From Amarobacter sp964507025 (lineage in GTDB: Bacteria; Chloroflexota; Dehalococcoidia; Tepidiformales; Tepidiformaceae), in the NCBI GenBank assembly GCA_964507025.1, contig CAZDOK010000011.1:1-64000 (forward strand): DNA of 64,000 bases. Reading direction: 5' to 3'. Of this stretch, positions 1-8,210 are shown piece after piece (position 1 is the stretch's first letter; the number at the start of each line of letters is the position of its first letter). The notes beneath the pieces are model-generated. The model made no database searches. It saw only the letters and a program-made list of their open reading frames with translations, and had not been told where the DNA came from. Both the position numbers and the translations under genes were made by a program.

Positions 1-20
1 CCTCCGCCACCAGGTCCACC

Positions 21-395
21 ATGGAAAAGCTGCTGGCGGCCATCGCCACCGCCGACATGGACGGGATCAAGGAGCAGACCCACGAAAAGGCCACCGTCAT
101 CGATGGCGTCTTCGGCATCGCCACCGGCGTGGAGACCCTGGTCGACCTCATCGCTTCCCGGCCCGCACCCTCGTTCGGTACCGAGCGCGTCACCAGGCTG
201 CTCGCGGGCGAGCACGATGCGCTCATGGAACTGGCGATCGACCCCTCGCGGCCTCGCCTGGCGCAGTGGTTCAGGCTGGTCGATGGCAAGGTACGCGTCG
301 TCGAGGCGTACTGGATGCTGAGGGAGATCGGCGTCAATCCCTACGAGAACTACGCCGGCGACCGCCACGCCCGCCGGGCCATTCTGCCGATCTAA
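21..395 (+). CDS. NTF2/SnoaL-like small protein (5' end possibly cut by window)
   Basis: A 124-residue protein with the feel of an NTF2/SnoaL-like alpha+beta-barrel domain: an N-terminal helix, a central acidic stretch, and a C-terminal strand with the V-E-A-Y-W pattern seen in many of these folds. Such domains serve as small enzymes or ligand-binding proteins, and the substrate cannot be told here. The frame stays open upstream of the ATG to the window edge, so the true start may lie outside. It ends before a strong terminator hairpin and converges on ilvC. The family call is by pattern only. Confidence 0.5.
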   Translation: MEKLLAAIATADMDGIKEQTHEKATVIDGVFGIATGVETLVDLIASRPAPSFGTERVTRLLAGEHDALMELAIDPSRPRLAQWFRLVDGKVRVVEAYWMLREIGVNPYENYAGDRHARRAILPI

Positions 396-431
396 CCCTG
401 GCCGTCCAGGCCAAACATCCGCACCAATTTC

Positions 432-460
432 AGAAGGGGGCGCTTTCAGCGCCCCCTTCT
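432..460 (+). terminator. Intrinsic terminator between convergent genes
   Basis: Perfect 13-bp GC-rich stem (432-444 pairs with 448-460) with a 3-nt loop TTC, followed on the plus strand by a T-rich tail. It sits between the stop of the small protein and the stop of ilvC, so it can end the plus-strand transcript. The stem would also form in the ilvC transcript, but the minus-strand tail is not T-rich. Confidence 0.8.
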
Positions 461-488
461 TCTTGCGTACAGCCGGCCGCCCTCGCCG

Positions 489-1967
489 CTACTCGACGAA
501 GATGTCCACCGTCGGCCGCAGCTTCGCGCATTCGGCCAGCACCTTGTGGATATCGTGCGTCTTGAACCGATCCACCAGTCCGGCCTCCAGCGGATCCTTC
601 TCGTCCAGCGCGGGGTACGCCTGTTCCGTCAGCACATAGTCGAACCGCGGCGCCCACTTGCGCGACCCCAGCCGTGCCGTTGTCGAGCAGTTGTCGACCA
701 TGTACGAGACCCCGCGCGCGTGCATGTAGGGATTGAGCGAGTCCACCGCTTCGATGACCGACTCGTTCGCGACCTCCGAAAGGGGATGGCCGTTTGCCAT
801 CAGGACATCGATCTGCGCCATCATCGTCGCGATGTACACACCTGCGGTGAACGGGTCGAGCGGGATCTCGTCTTCCTTCCGCGCTGCTCGCACACGCTTG
901 CCCGTCTGCCACGTCTCCGTCCGGTCGATGATGCCCATGGGGCGCTTCTTCAGGCGCTCCCCGGCGAGGATCACGCTGCGAATCTCGTTCCCGCTGGAGA
1001 CCTCGTCGTAGATTTCGGAGAGGATCTCGTGCGCCGCCGGGTAGGCGGCCGCATAGGCCGACTCGAACTGCGGGCGCCCGTCGGCGCCGATCGCCTCGTA
1101 CACGCCGAGCATTCCCTGGCGTGAGATGATCCGGGAGATCGGCCCGGTGATCGCCTCGGCCGAATGCCGGAACGCGTCCTCGTGGCTCATGCCGTCGTTG
1201 ATATACCGCCGGTACAGGCTCTCGATGATGCCGTGCACAGCCCCCAGCAGGATTCCCCGCTCGCCATAGATGTCCGACTTGAACTCTGACTCGAGCGTGG
1301 TCTGGAACGTATACGGAGAGCCGAGTGCCACCGACCATCCAAGCGCGATGTCCGTCGCGCGGCCGTCGATGTCCTGCTGCACCGCGAAGCTGCTGTTGAT
1401 CCCGGCGCCGTTGACCGTGGCACCCTGGACGTACAAGCGGCGGACCGAGGGCCCCATCCCCTTGGGGCAGACCGCGATGACGTTGATGTTCGCGGGGAAC
1501 TTGGCACCGACGTTCTTCATGTGGCCGACGAGGAAGCCGTGGGACAGCCCCAGGGTGGAGCCGGGCCGCAGCTTCGCGAACACCTGCTGGAACACCTCGG
1601 CCTGCGCCGCATCGGAGATGAGCAGGATCACGAGGTCGGACTCGGCGACGACCGCGAACATCTCGCCGAGCGTGCCGTTCTCCTCGGTGAAGCCGGCGGC
1701 TCGCGCTTCATCCATCGAGCTCGAGCCGGCCCGCAGGCCGACTTTCACGATGATGCCCGTGCCGTCGAGCGAGTCGCGCAGGTTCTGGGCCTGGGCCGGC
1801 CCCTGCGAGCCCCAGCCGATGACGCCGATCTGCTTGGTGCCCTCGAACGCCTTCGAAAGGAGGGGGAAGAGGTGCCGCCCGCCTTTGACGATCTGCTCCT
1901 TGCGGTCCGCCAGTTGAATCGTGTCGACCTGAAAGACCTTCGAAGTGAAGCCGAGAGAGAGCGGCAT
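489..1967 (-). CDS. ilvC: Ketol-acid reductoisomerase (NADP+), plant-type class II
   Basis: Second step of valine, leucine and isoleucine synthesis: Mg2+-dependent alkyl migration and NADPH reduction of acetolactate or acetohydroxybutyrate. The protein is 492 residues, the long class II form, versus about 330-340 for the usual bacterial class I. The dinucleotide-binding loop G-W-G-S-Q-G is at residues 51-56. Blocks such as CPKGMGPSVRRLYVQG, GAGINSSFAV and the C-terminal NCSTTARLGSRKWAPRFDY match plant chloroplast enzymes as I recall them, rather than E. coli IlvC. The frame is open to 2243, but the ATG at 1967 begins the conserved protein and the upstream 92 codons look non-coding. No other ilv or leu gene is nearby. 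Confidence 0.95.
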   Translation of the reverse strand: MPLSLGFTSKVFQVDTIQLADRKEQIVKGGRHLFPLLSKAFEGTKQIGVIGWGSQGPAQAQNLRDSLDGTGIIVKVGLRAGSSSMDEARAAGFTEENGTLGEMFAVVAESDLVILLISDAAQAEVFQQVFAKLRPGSTLGLSHGFLVGHMKNVGAKFPANINVIAVCPKGMGPSVRRLYVQGATVNGAGINSSFAVQQDIDGRATDIALGWSVALGSPYTFQTTLESEFKSDIYGERGILLGAVHGIIESLYRRYINDGMSHEDAFRHSAEAITGPISRIISRQGMLGVYEAIGADGRPQFESAYAAAYPAAHEILSEIYDEVSSGNEIRSVILAGERLKKRPMGIIDRTETWQTGKRVRAARKEDEIPLDPFTAGVYIATMMAQIDVLMANGHPLSEVANESVIEAVDSLNPYMHARGVSYMVDNCSTTARLGSRKWAPRFDYVLTEQAYPALDEKDPLEAGLVDRFKTHDIHKVLAECAKLRPTVDIFVE

Positions 1968-2016
1968 CGTGGAACCCCCGCGCGTGATGAACCTGGGAAA
2001 CAGGAAAGTGCTCCCG

Positions 2017-2022
2017 AGTATA
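2017..2022 (-). promoter_or_regulatory. Candidate -10 element (TATACT) for ilvC
   Basis: On the minus strand TATACT lies about 50 bp upstream of the ilvC ATG. No convincing -35 is visible. Short inverted arms (GCTCC/GGAGC, about 2010-2029) flank it. Confidence 0.35.
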
Positions 2023-2103
2023 GCGGAGCCCGCCCTAACGGCCTTGCCACGCAGTGCGATCCGGGTGATGGCGCATGCGTGCCGCCGAAGTACCCTTGCG
2101 CGC

Positions 2104-2745
2104 GTGGATATCGACGCCTCCGACCTCATAGGGGTTCTCGACCGGGCAGGCATCGTTGCATTCGCCTTCTCGGGGGTCGAAGTCGGCGTCAGGCGCAAGC
2201 TCGATATCTTCGGCCTGCTGGTCATGGGCTCGGTGACCGCCACGGGCGGAGGACTGATGCGCGACGTCGTGCTGGGCAGGCTCCCCCTGGTGCTCGACCG
2301 CCCGGACTACCTCCTGTGGGCGCTCGGCGCCTCGCTCGTCGCTTCCATGCTCATCTGGCGGCGGCGGCGGTACCCGCGCTTTCTCCTGGCGATCGCCGAT
2401 GCGGCCGGTCTCGGTGCGTTTGCCACCGCAGGCGCGCTGGCGGGCATCCAGGCCGACCTTTCCATCCTCGCGGTCTTGCTCCTCGCCATCCTCACGGCCA
2501 CGGGCGGGGGAGTGGTGCGCGACCTCCTGGCCGACCGCGTGCCGCTCGTGCTCCGTTCCGAGGTGAACGCGACGGCAGCGGCCGCCGGCGGGCTCGCTGT
2601 CTGGTTCGCCGAACCCGTCTCTTCGGGTGGCGCCGCGCTGCTTGGAGTCTCCGTCACCGCGCTGGTGCGTGTCGCGGGCCTCGCCTTCAACCTTCACCTG
2701 CCACACCCGGGGACGGGAGAAGGGCACCAGGGCCGCCTCCTTTGA
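2104..2745 (+). CDS. TRIC-family (UPF0126) cation channel
   Basis: A 213-residue membrane protein made of two homologous halves, each carrying the family signature: TATGGGLMRD at residues 45-54 and TATGGGVVRD at 131-140, followed by an L/V-P-L-V-L segment. Bacterial members of the TRIC/UPF0126 family form trimeric monovalent-cation channels, and about six to seven hydrophobic helices are evident here. The GTG at 2104 is chosen because it gives the usual family length of 205-215. The longer frame back to 1945 would overlap the ilvC start, and an ATG at 2068 is the alternative. It is divergent from ilvC and sits alone. Confidence 0.85.
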   Translation: MDIDASDLIGVLDRAGIVAFAFSGVEVGVRRKLDIFGLLVMGSVTATGGGLMRDVVLGRLPLVLDRPDYLLWALGASLVASMLIWRRRRYPRFLLAIADAAGLGAFATAGALAGIQADLSILAVLLLAILTATGGGVVRDLLADRVPLVLRSEVNATAAAAGGLAVWFAEPVSSGGAALLGVSVTALVRVAGLAFNLHLPHPGTGEGHQGRLL

Positions 2746-2757
2746 GGCGCCTTTTCT
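2734..2757 (+). terminator. Intrinsic terminator overlapping the stop codon
   Basis: A 6-bp stem (2734-2739 with 2744-2749) and a CTTT loop, followed by TTTTCTTT. The TGA stop of the TRIC gene lies inside the hairpin. It separates that gene from rny. Confidence 0.6.
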
Positions 2758-2867
2758 TTGACGCCCCGTGCCGGGCGAGAGTAGGATCCATGGCATCCAT
2801 TAAGGGTTTCTCACGCCCCCCATGGCGTCACTCGTGCCATCTCAACTGACTTTCCTGGAGACGTTAC

Positions 2868-4394
2868 ATGCTGGCGATAGCCGTTATCGTCGGCCTCGTG
2901 GGTTTGCTGGCAGGTGCTGGAGCGGGCTTCCTGGTTCGCCGCCGCGCCGAAGGAACATCACTGCAACAGGCAGAGGAGCAGGCCAGCCGGATCCTCGCTG
3001 AGGCCGAAACACGTCAAAAAGAGCTCCTGCTGGAGGCGAAGGAAGAAACGCTCTCCCTCCGCAACGCGCTCGAAGCCGAACTCAAAGAGCGCCGTGCCGA
3101 GTCCGCGCGCATCGAGCAGCGCCTCACCCAGAAGGAAGAAAACCTCGATCGCAAGATCGAAACCCTGGAACGCCGCGAACAATCCGTCCGCGACCGCGAA
3201 GCGCAGATCGAAACGCTCCGGGCAGAGGCCGAGGAACTGCGCCAGCGCCAGGCCACGGAGCTCGAACGCGTCGCCAATCTCACCGTCGACGAAGCTCGCC
3301 AGCAGCTACTCGCCGCCATCGAGGTCGAAATCCGCGATGAAGCGAGCCGCCGCGTCCGCGAGATCGAAAAGGAAGTAGAGGCCACCGCAGGGCAACGCGC
3401 CCGCAAGATCCTCGCCACGGCCATCCAGCGCTACACGTCCGAAGTCACCGCCGAGACCACCGTCTCGGTGGTGCCGATCCCGAGCGACGACATGAAGGGC
3501 CGGATCATCGGCCGCGAAGGCCGCAATATCCGTGCCATCGAAGCCGCGACCGGCGTCGACCTCATCATCGACGACACCCCGGATGCCGTGACGGTGAGCG
3601 CGTTCGACCCCGTCCGCCGCGAAATCGCCCGGCAGGCCCTGAGCATGCTCGTGCAGGACGGCCGCATCCACCCAACCCGCATCGAGGAGGCCGTGAACAA
3701 GGCCCGCCGCGATGTCGAAGCGACGATGCAGGAAGCCGCCGAAGCCGCCGCCGTCGAAGGCGGTGTGCTCAATCTCCACCCCGAGGTGCTCAAGGTCTTT
3801 GGTCGCCTGCGCTACCGCACCAGCTACGGCCAGAACGTCATGCGCCACAGCATCGAAACCGGCCACATCGCCGCCATGATCGCCCGGGAGATCGGTGCCG
3901 ATGTCGAGATCGCGCGCGCCGGCGGCTTCCTCCACGACCTCGGCAAGGCCGTCGACCACGAGGTCGAGGGCACCCACGCCATCATCGGCGCCGAAATCGC
4001 CCGACGCTTCAAAGTGAAGGACGCCATCGCCCACTGCATCGAGGCGCACCACGAGGAAGTCGAGCCGCGCACGGTCGAAGCGGTCATCGTCATGATGGCC
4101 GATGCCATCTCAGGTGGCCGTCCCGGCGCCCGCCGCGAATCCCTCGAGGCGTACATCAAGCGACTCGAAACCCTCGAGAGCATCGCCCGGAGCTACAAGG
4201 GGGTCGAAGCTGCGTTCGCCATCCAGGCCGGCCGCGAAATCCGCGTCATCGTCAAGCCCGAAATCATCGACGACCTCGAAGCCATGCGCATCGCCCGCGA
4301 CGTCAGCCAGAAGATCGAGGAGACCATGGAGTACCCGGGCCAGATCAAGGTGACCGTGGTCCGCGAAACGCGCGCCACCGAGTACGCGCGTTAG
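2868..4394 (+). CDS. rny: Ribonuclease Y
   Basis: Membrane-anchored endoribonuclease that starts bulk mRNA decay. The 508 residues show the full family order: an N-terminal transmembrane helix (about 1-24), a long charged coiled coil (about 30-190), a KH domain with GRIIGREG at 211-218, and an HD domain with the H-D pair at 356-357 (GGFLHDLGK). Length matches the usual 510-520. A GGAGA-type ribosome site precedes the ATG. It is followed 4 nt later by ymdB, a gene pairing common in bacteria. Confidence 0.97.
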   Translation: MLAIAVIVGLVGLLAGAGAGFLVRRRAEGTSLQQAEEQASRILAEAETRQKELLLEAKEETLSLRNALEAELKERRAESARIEQRLTQKEENLDRKIETLERREQSVRDREAQIETLRAEAEELRQRQATELERVANLTVDEARQQLLAAIEVEIRDEASRRVREIEKEVEATAGQRARKILATAIQRYTSEVTAETTVSVVPIPSDDMKGRIIGREGRNIRAIEAATGVDLIIDDTPDAVTVSAFDPVRREIARQALSMLVQDGRIHPTRIEEAVNKARRDVEATMQEAAEAAAVEGGVLNLHPEVLKVFGRLRYRTSYGQNVMRHSIETGHIAAMIAREIGADVEIARAGGFLHDLGKAVDHEVEGTHAIIGAEIARRFKVKDAIAHCIEAHHEEVEPRTVEAVIVMMADAISGGRPGARRESLEAYIKRLETLESIARSYKGVEAAFAIQAGREIRVIVKPEIIDDLEAMRIARDVSQKIEETMEYPGQIKVTVVRETRATEYAR

Positions 4395-4398
4395 CCCG

Positions 4399-5166
4399 AT
4401 GCGATTGCTCTTCCTCGGCGACATCGTCGGCAACGCCGGCCGCGAGGCCGTCGTCACCATGGTCCCCACCCTGCGCCGCGAGCTCGCCCTCGATTATGTC
4501 GTGGCCAACGGCGAGAACTGCTCCGGCGGCAAGGGCCTCACCCCGAAGCACGCCGACGAGCTCCTCGACTGCGGCATCGATGTCATCACCGGCGGAAACC
4601 ACACCTTCCAGCACCGCGAGCTCTATCCGTACCTGGAGAGCACTCCCGTCGTCCTCCGGCCGCACAACTACCCGCCCGGGGCGCCCGGCACCGGGATCGC
4701 GCAGGTCGGCGATCTTGTGGTTCTCAACCTGATCGGCCGGGTGTTCATGCCGGCCGACTACGAAGACCCGTTCCGGGCGGCCGACGAAGCGCTGAAGGCA
4801 CTCCCTGCCAACCGTTTCGTCCTGGTCGACCTCCACGCCGAGGCCACAAGCGAGAAGCAGGCCATGGGCTGGCACCTGGATGGGCGCGCGACCGCTGTCG
4901 TCGGTACCCATACCCACGTCCCCACCGCCGATAACCGCGTCCTTCCCGGCGGAACCGCGTTCTGTAGCGACGCTGGCATGTGCGGGGCGCGGGATTCCAT
5001 CATCGGCGACGATGTCCAGGCGGTACTGCACCGCTTTCTCACCCAGATGCCGACGCGGCTGGCGCCCGCCACCGGGACCGCCGTCATCAACGGCCTCCTC
5101 ATCGAAGCCGACGACGTGACCAGGCGCGCCACAAGCATCGTCCGCTACGACCGGGTCTGCTGCTGA
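4399..5166 (+). CDS. ymdB: YmdB-type calcineurin-like metallophosphoesterase
   Basis: 255 residues of the TIGR00282 family. The di-metal site is visible: GDIVG (D8), NGEN (E39, N40), GGNHTF (N67, H68), the D-L-H-A-E block near residue 140 and GTHTHVPTAD near 170. In Bacillus the homologue hydrolyses 2',3'-cyclic nucleotides and influences RNase Y function, which agrees with its place directly after rny. Its stop (TGA, 5164-5166) overlaps the next ATG by one base, so translation is probably coupled. Confidence 0.93.
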   Translation: MRLLFLGDIVGNAGREAVVTMVPTLRRELALDYVVANGENCSGGKGLTPKHADELLDCGIDVITGGNHTFQHRELYPYLESTPVVLRPHNYPPGAPGTGIAQVGDLVVLNLIGRVFMPADYEDPFRAADEALKALPANRFVLVDLHAEATSEKQAMGWHLDGRATAVVGTHTHVPTADNRVLPGGTAFCSDAGMCGARDSIIGDDVQAVLHRFLTQMPTRLAPATGTAVINGLLIEADDVTRRATSIVRYDRVCC

Positions 5167-6023
5167 TGGCGAAAGGTGACTTCCACCTCCACAGCACGGC
5201 TTCCGACGGAGTCCATTCACCCTCGTGGGTCATGGAAACCGCCGCCGCGAAGGGAGTGCGGGCGCTCTCGCTCACGGACCACGACACCACTGAGGGGCTG
5301 GCCGAGGCCAGGGCGGCCGCTGATCGCGTGGGCCTCCAGCTCGTGCCCGGGATTGAGCTCAGCACCGACCTGGGCAAGGCCGATGTCCACCTGCTCGCCT
5401 ACGGATTCGATGTCGAGGCCAGGCCCCTCCAGGACTTCCTTCGCTGGCAACGCGAGGGCCGCCTCTCCCGGGTGCAGACCATCGTCGGCATCCTCCGCGA
5501 GAACGGCATGCCCATCGAAGTTGACCGCGTCCTCCAGATCGCTGGCGAGGCCACCGTCGGGCGCCCCCACGTGGCCCGCGCACTCCTCGAAAAGGGCTAT
5601 GTCGCCAGTGTCCAGGAAGCATTCGACCTCTGGCTCGGCAACGGCAAGCCCGCCGACGTGAACCGCGAAAAGCTCATCCCAATGGACGCGATCAGGTTGA
5701 TCCACGACCACGGCGGCGTCGTCTTCGTCGCCCACGCGGTGTTCATCGGCGATGACTACCCGGAGGCGGTCGAGCAGCTCGCCCGCTGGGGTCTCGACGG
5801 GATCGAGACTTACTACAAGCACTATGACGCCGAGACCATCCGCGCCCACGAACGCATTGCCGCGCGCCTGGGCCTTGCGATGTCCGGCGGCAGCGACTAT
5901 CACGGCCTCGGCAATCCCGATGACCGCGAAATCGGCGACATTCCGTTCCCCGACGAGCACGTCGACGCGTTTCTCGACTACCTCGAACGCCAGGGTGTCA
6001 ACACCGGAAAGAAGGTGCACTGA
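5166..6023 (+). CDS. PHP-domain phosphoesterase (RNase AM / nucleoside bisphosphatase type)
   Basis: 285-residue polymerase-and-histidinol-phosphatase-fold hydrolase of the TrpH/YciV family. Metal ligands are all in place: HLHS (H7, H9), S-D-G (D14), L-T-D-H-D (D38, H39), PGIEL (E64) and the C-terminal SGGSDYHG. Family members release 5'-phosphorylated nucleotides from short RNAs or dephosphorylate nucleoside 3',5'-bisphosphates, a good match to the preceding RNA-decay genes. The ATG at 5166 shares a base with the ymdB stop, and its own TGA shares a base with the fabZ ATG. The longer frame upstream lies inside ymdB and is spurious. Confidence 0.88.
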   Translation: MAKGDFHLHSTASDGVHSPSWVMETAAAKGVRALSLTDHDTTEGLAEARAAADRVGLQLVPGIELSTDLGKADVHLLAYGFDVEARPLQDFLRWQREGRLSRVQTIVGILRENGMPIEVDRVLQIAGEATVGRPHVARALLEKGYVASVQEAFDLWLGNGKPADVNREKLIPMDAIRLIHDHGGVVFVAHAVFIGDDYPEAVEQLARWGLDGIETYYKHYDAETIRAHERIAARLGLAMSGGSDYHGLGNPDDREIGDIPFPDEHVDAFLDYLERQGVNTGKKVH

Positions 6024-6469
6024 TGCTGGAAGCCGACCAGATCGAGCAGATCATCCCACACCGGTACCCGTTCCTCCTCGTCGACCGCATCATCGAGCTC
6101 GAGGAAGGGAAACACGGAGTCGGCATCAAGAACGTGACCGCCAACGAGTGGTTTTTCGAAGGCCACTTCCCCGGCAAGAAAGTGATGCCCGGGGTCCTCA
6201 TCGTCGAAGCACTCGCGCAGGTGGCCGCCGTCACGCTCCTCAAGGGCGTCGACATGGCCGGCAAGTCCCCGCTTTTCGGGGGCATCGACAACATGCGCTT
6301 CCGGAAGCCGGTGCTCCCCGGCGACCAGCTCCGGCTGGAGTTCACCCTCGAAAAGATGCGCGGCCCGATCGGCAAGGGGCACGTCCGCGCCACCGTCGAT
6401 GGTAAGCTGGCGGCCGAGGGCACCATCTCCTTCGCGCTCGTCGACTTCAGCGCTGAATCGGCGGAGTAG
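6023..6469 (+). CDS. fabZ: 3-hydroxyacyl-[ACP] dehydratase FabZ
   Basis: 148-residue hot-dog-fold enzyme that dehydrates 3-hydroxyacyl-ACP to trans-2-enoyl-ACP in fatty acid elongation. The PHRYPFLLVD block (residues 12-21), the catalytic H48 in GHFPG and E62 in VEALAQ are all present. Length is typical (about 145-150). It is the last gene of a four-gene unit with rny, ymdB and the PHP gene, coupled by a one-base overlap. Confidence 0.96.
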   Translation: MLEADQIEQIIPHRYPFLLVDRIIELEEGKHGVGIKNVTANEWFFEGHFPGKKVMPGVLIVEALAQVAAVTLLKGVDMAGKSPLFGGIDNMRFRKPVLPGDQLRLEFTLEKMRGPIGKGHVRATVDGKLAAEGTISFALVDFSAESAE

Positions 6470-6523
6470 CGTCTCGCTGCCCTGCCCCTTTACCTCTCCG
6501 GAGATAGGATCGTTAAGTACCCT

Positions 6524-7276
6524 ATGAGCGCTCCGAACACGTCCACCGACTATTACGAGGTCCTCCAGGTCTCCCCCTCGGCCAGTCCCGAGGTCATCGA
6601 GGCGGCCTACCGCGGGCTGATGCGCAAGTACGGTGAGGACCCCGACCCGGCCGTCCGCGAACTCCGCCGGCACGTCGAGGCAGCCTTCGCGGTGCTCTCC
6701 GATGCCCAGAAGCGCTCCGCCTACGACGCTGCCCGAAATGGTGCTGATGAAGCGCCCACCCCTCCTGCCGAGCCCGAGCCCTACACCTTCCGCCCGGCAA
6801 CCGTCGTCGAGTGCCCTCGCGACCCCGGCGTCGAAACGGCCCTGCGCTGTAGCCGCTGCGAAACCCCCATCTGTCCCAGGTGCCTCATCCAGAGCCCTGT
6901 TGGGGCGCGGTGCCGCGACTGTGCCAGGATCGTGAAGTCGCCGATCTACACGCTCTCATCCGCTGGCATCGCCCGCGCCGCTGGCGCATCGCTGATTGGC
7001 GGCGTGGTGATGGGGCTCATCTGGGGCCTGGTCCTCCTGCCGTTCACCTTCGGCTTCTTCTCGATCTTCCTCGGGGCAGGGCTCGGTTACGCCTTCACTC
7101 GTGCACTCGAAGTGGCCACCGGCCGCAAGCGCGGCCCCATCGTGGTTTCCTTCGCCATCGCCGGCATTTGCGTTGCCTGGGGCATGACGCTGCTCTTCAT
7201 CCCCATGCGCATCGCATTCTATGGCCTGGTCGCGGCCGGCATCGCCGCATACCTCGCCTATCAGAACCTGCGTTAG
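6524..7276 (+). CDS. Degenerate J-domain protein with B-box-like zinc finger and four transmembrane helices
   Basis: 250 residues in three parts. Residues 9-72 fold like a DnaJ J-domain (YYEVLQVSPSAS, final SAYDAAR), but the HPD tripeptide needed to stimulate DnaK is replaced by Y-G-E-D-P-D at 36-41. Residues 96-133 hold a treble-clef or B-box-like zinc site with cysteines at 97, 109, 112, 117, 120, 130 and 133. Residues 148-247 form about four hydrophobic helices. The zinc finger plus helices resembles bacterial B-box membrane proteins often linked to rhomboid proteases. A role in membrane protein handling is inferred only. The start is the ATG about 17 bp after a TAGGAT promoter-like hexamer. 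Confidence 0.7.
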   Translation: MSAPNTSTDYYEVLQVSPSASPEVIEAAYRGLMRKYGEDPDPAVRELRRHVEAAFAVLSDAQKRSAYDAARNGADEAPTPPAEPEPYTFRPATVVECPRDPGVETALRCSRCETPICPRCLIQSPVGARCRDCARIVKSPIYTLSSAGIARAAGASLIGGVVMGLIWGLVLLPFTFGFFSIFLGAGLGYAFTRALEVATGRKRGPIVVSFAIAGICVAWGMTLLFIPMRIAFYGLVAAGIAAYLAYQNLR

Positions 7277-7290
7277 AGGGGAAAACGGGG

Positions 7291-7307
7291 TCCGGCTACC
7301 AGCCGGA
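7291..7307. terminator. Short hairpin between convergent genes
   Basis: 7-bp perfect stem TCCGGCT/AGCCGGA with loop ACC, lying 14 nt past the J-domain gene and overlapping the stop of the convergent small gene. There is no T-run on either side, so termination is uncertain. Confidence 0.3.
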
Positions 7308-7571
7308 GCTTTGCACCACGAAGCTCATCCCCACGATGAATCCGATGGACCCCACGCCGACGACGAGGATCGTCAACAGGTCCTTTTTCACGTGGCTGTA
7401 GTCCTTCGTCACGTGGTGCTCGCGGTGATGAGCGGGAGCCCCCCGGCGCGCGGTGCGTGCGACTCCCTGCCCCTCGGCCTCTCCCCCCACCACGGGACGG
7501 GGAAGCGCGGCGGCCGGTGCGGCGACGCGGCGGCGGGAACGGCGAGGCTGGCGTGCGGTCATCACCCGCAT
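7296..7571 (-). CDS. Small single-pass membrane protein, unknown
   Basis: 91 residues: an Arg/Ala-rich basic N-terminal half, then a charged linker (KDYSHVKKDLLT) and one C-terminal hydrophobic helix (about residues 68-88) ending ten residues from the stop. The shape is that of a tail-anchored small protein. No family was recognised. The basic N-terminus could be over-extended, with a true start nearer the V-T-K-D-Y segment. It lies between cheX and the J-domain gene. Confidence 0.5.
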   Translation of the reverse strand: MRVMTARQPRRSRRRVAAPAAALPRPVVGGEAEGQGVARTARRGAPAHHREHHVTKDYSHVKKDLLTILVVGVGSIGFIVGMSFVVQSSGW

Positions 7572-7628
7572 GGTAGCGACGGCGGCCCGAACGGTACAGC
7601 AATCGCGCCGCCCGGGAACCTCGGCCGG

Positions 7629-8162
7629 CTACACTTCCTTCACGGCGATGTCGATCGTGAACTCGCCGAAGCTCACCAGGAGCGGGATCACCAGTCTGGT
7701 CAGGTTTAGCGTCGCGATCGAGCTGCCGCGGCCCAGCAACAGCACCGGCGGCGACATATCGCTCGGGTAACCGTTCTTCTCCAGCCCGATGCCGGCCTGC
7801 CCTGTGATGATGTTCGCCAGCTCGGCGATCGCGCTCTGCCCGAGCGCATCCAGCTCCGCGACCGGGTCGCCGATCATCTTCGAGGCGAACCCGAGTGCGG
7901 TTTCCATCGACATCGAGTAGATCACCAGCCCTGCGACGCCGCCGGTGATGGCGATCAGCGCGCTGACTTCGTTGCTAGTCTGGGGCGACCGCACGCGATG
8001 GAGTTGTCCGCGGCTCACCGTCTCGTGGCATTCCTGCTGGATGACCCGCGCCGCCGCCTCAACGAACGGACTGATGAGCTCGAGCCGCGCGCGCTCTGGC
8101 GCCTCGGCCGCCGCCCTGGCAGCCTCGTCAACGGTGATCTTCGCCAGCATCTGCTCCTCCAT
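7629..8162 (-). CDS. cheX: Chemotaxis phosphatase, CheX family
   Basis: 177-residue CheC/CheX/FliY-type phosphatase, which removes phosphate from CheY-P to end the signal. The active-site helix reads LGQSAIAELANIITG, giving the diagnostic E114 and N117 (ExxN). The N-terminal F-V-E-A-A-A and the single copy of the motif fit CheX rather than CheC. It is last in the minus-strand unit fliM-unknown-cheX. A second in-frame ATG four codons in is an alternative start. Confidence 0.82.
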   Translation of the reverse strand: MEEQMLAKITVDEAARAAAEAPERARLELISPFVEAAARVIQQECHETVSRGQLHRVRSPQTSNEVSALIAITGGVAGLVIYSMSMETALGFASKMIGDPVAELDALGQSAIAELANIITGQAGIGLEKNGYPSDMSPPVLLLGRGSSIATLNLTRLVIPLLVSFGEFTIDIAVKEV

Positions 8163-8210
8163 GGTCCGCCGAACGTATCGACCGGTGAATGAAATTCGGT
8201 TTGCGGCCGG

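Noticed and set aside
1968..2243. N-terminal extension of ketol-acid reductoisomerase (a transit-peptide-like region)
   Set aside because: It is Ser/Thr/Arg-rich, which looks tempting for a plant-type enzyme, but it overlaps the TRIC gene and the candidate promoter. The ATG at 1967 gives the complete conserved protein.
2035..2796. 253-codon frame opposite the TRIC-channel gene
   Set aside because: Charged, repetitive shadow sequence. The plus strand has the two-repeat membrane protein signature.
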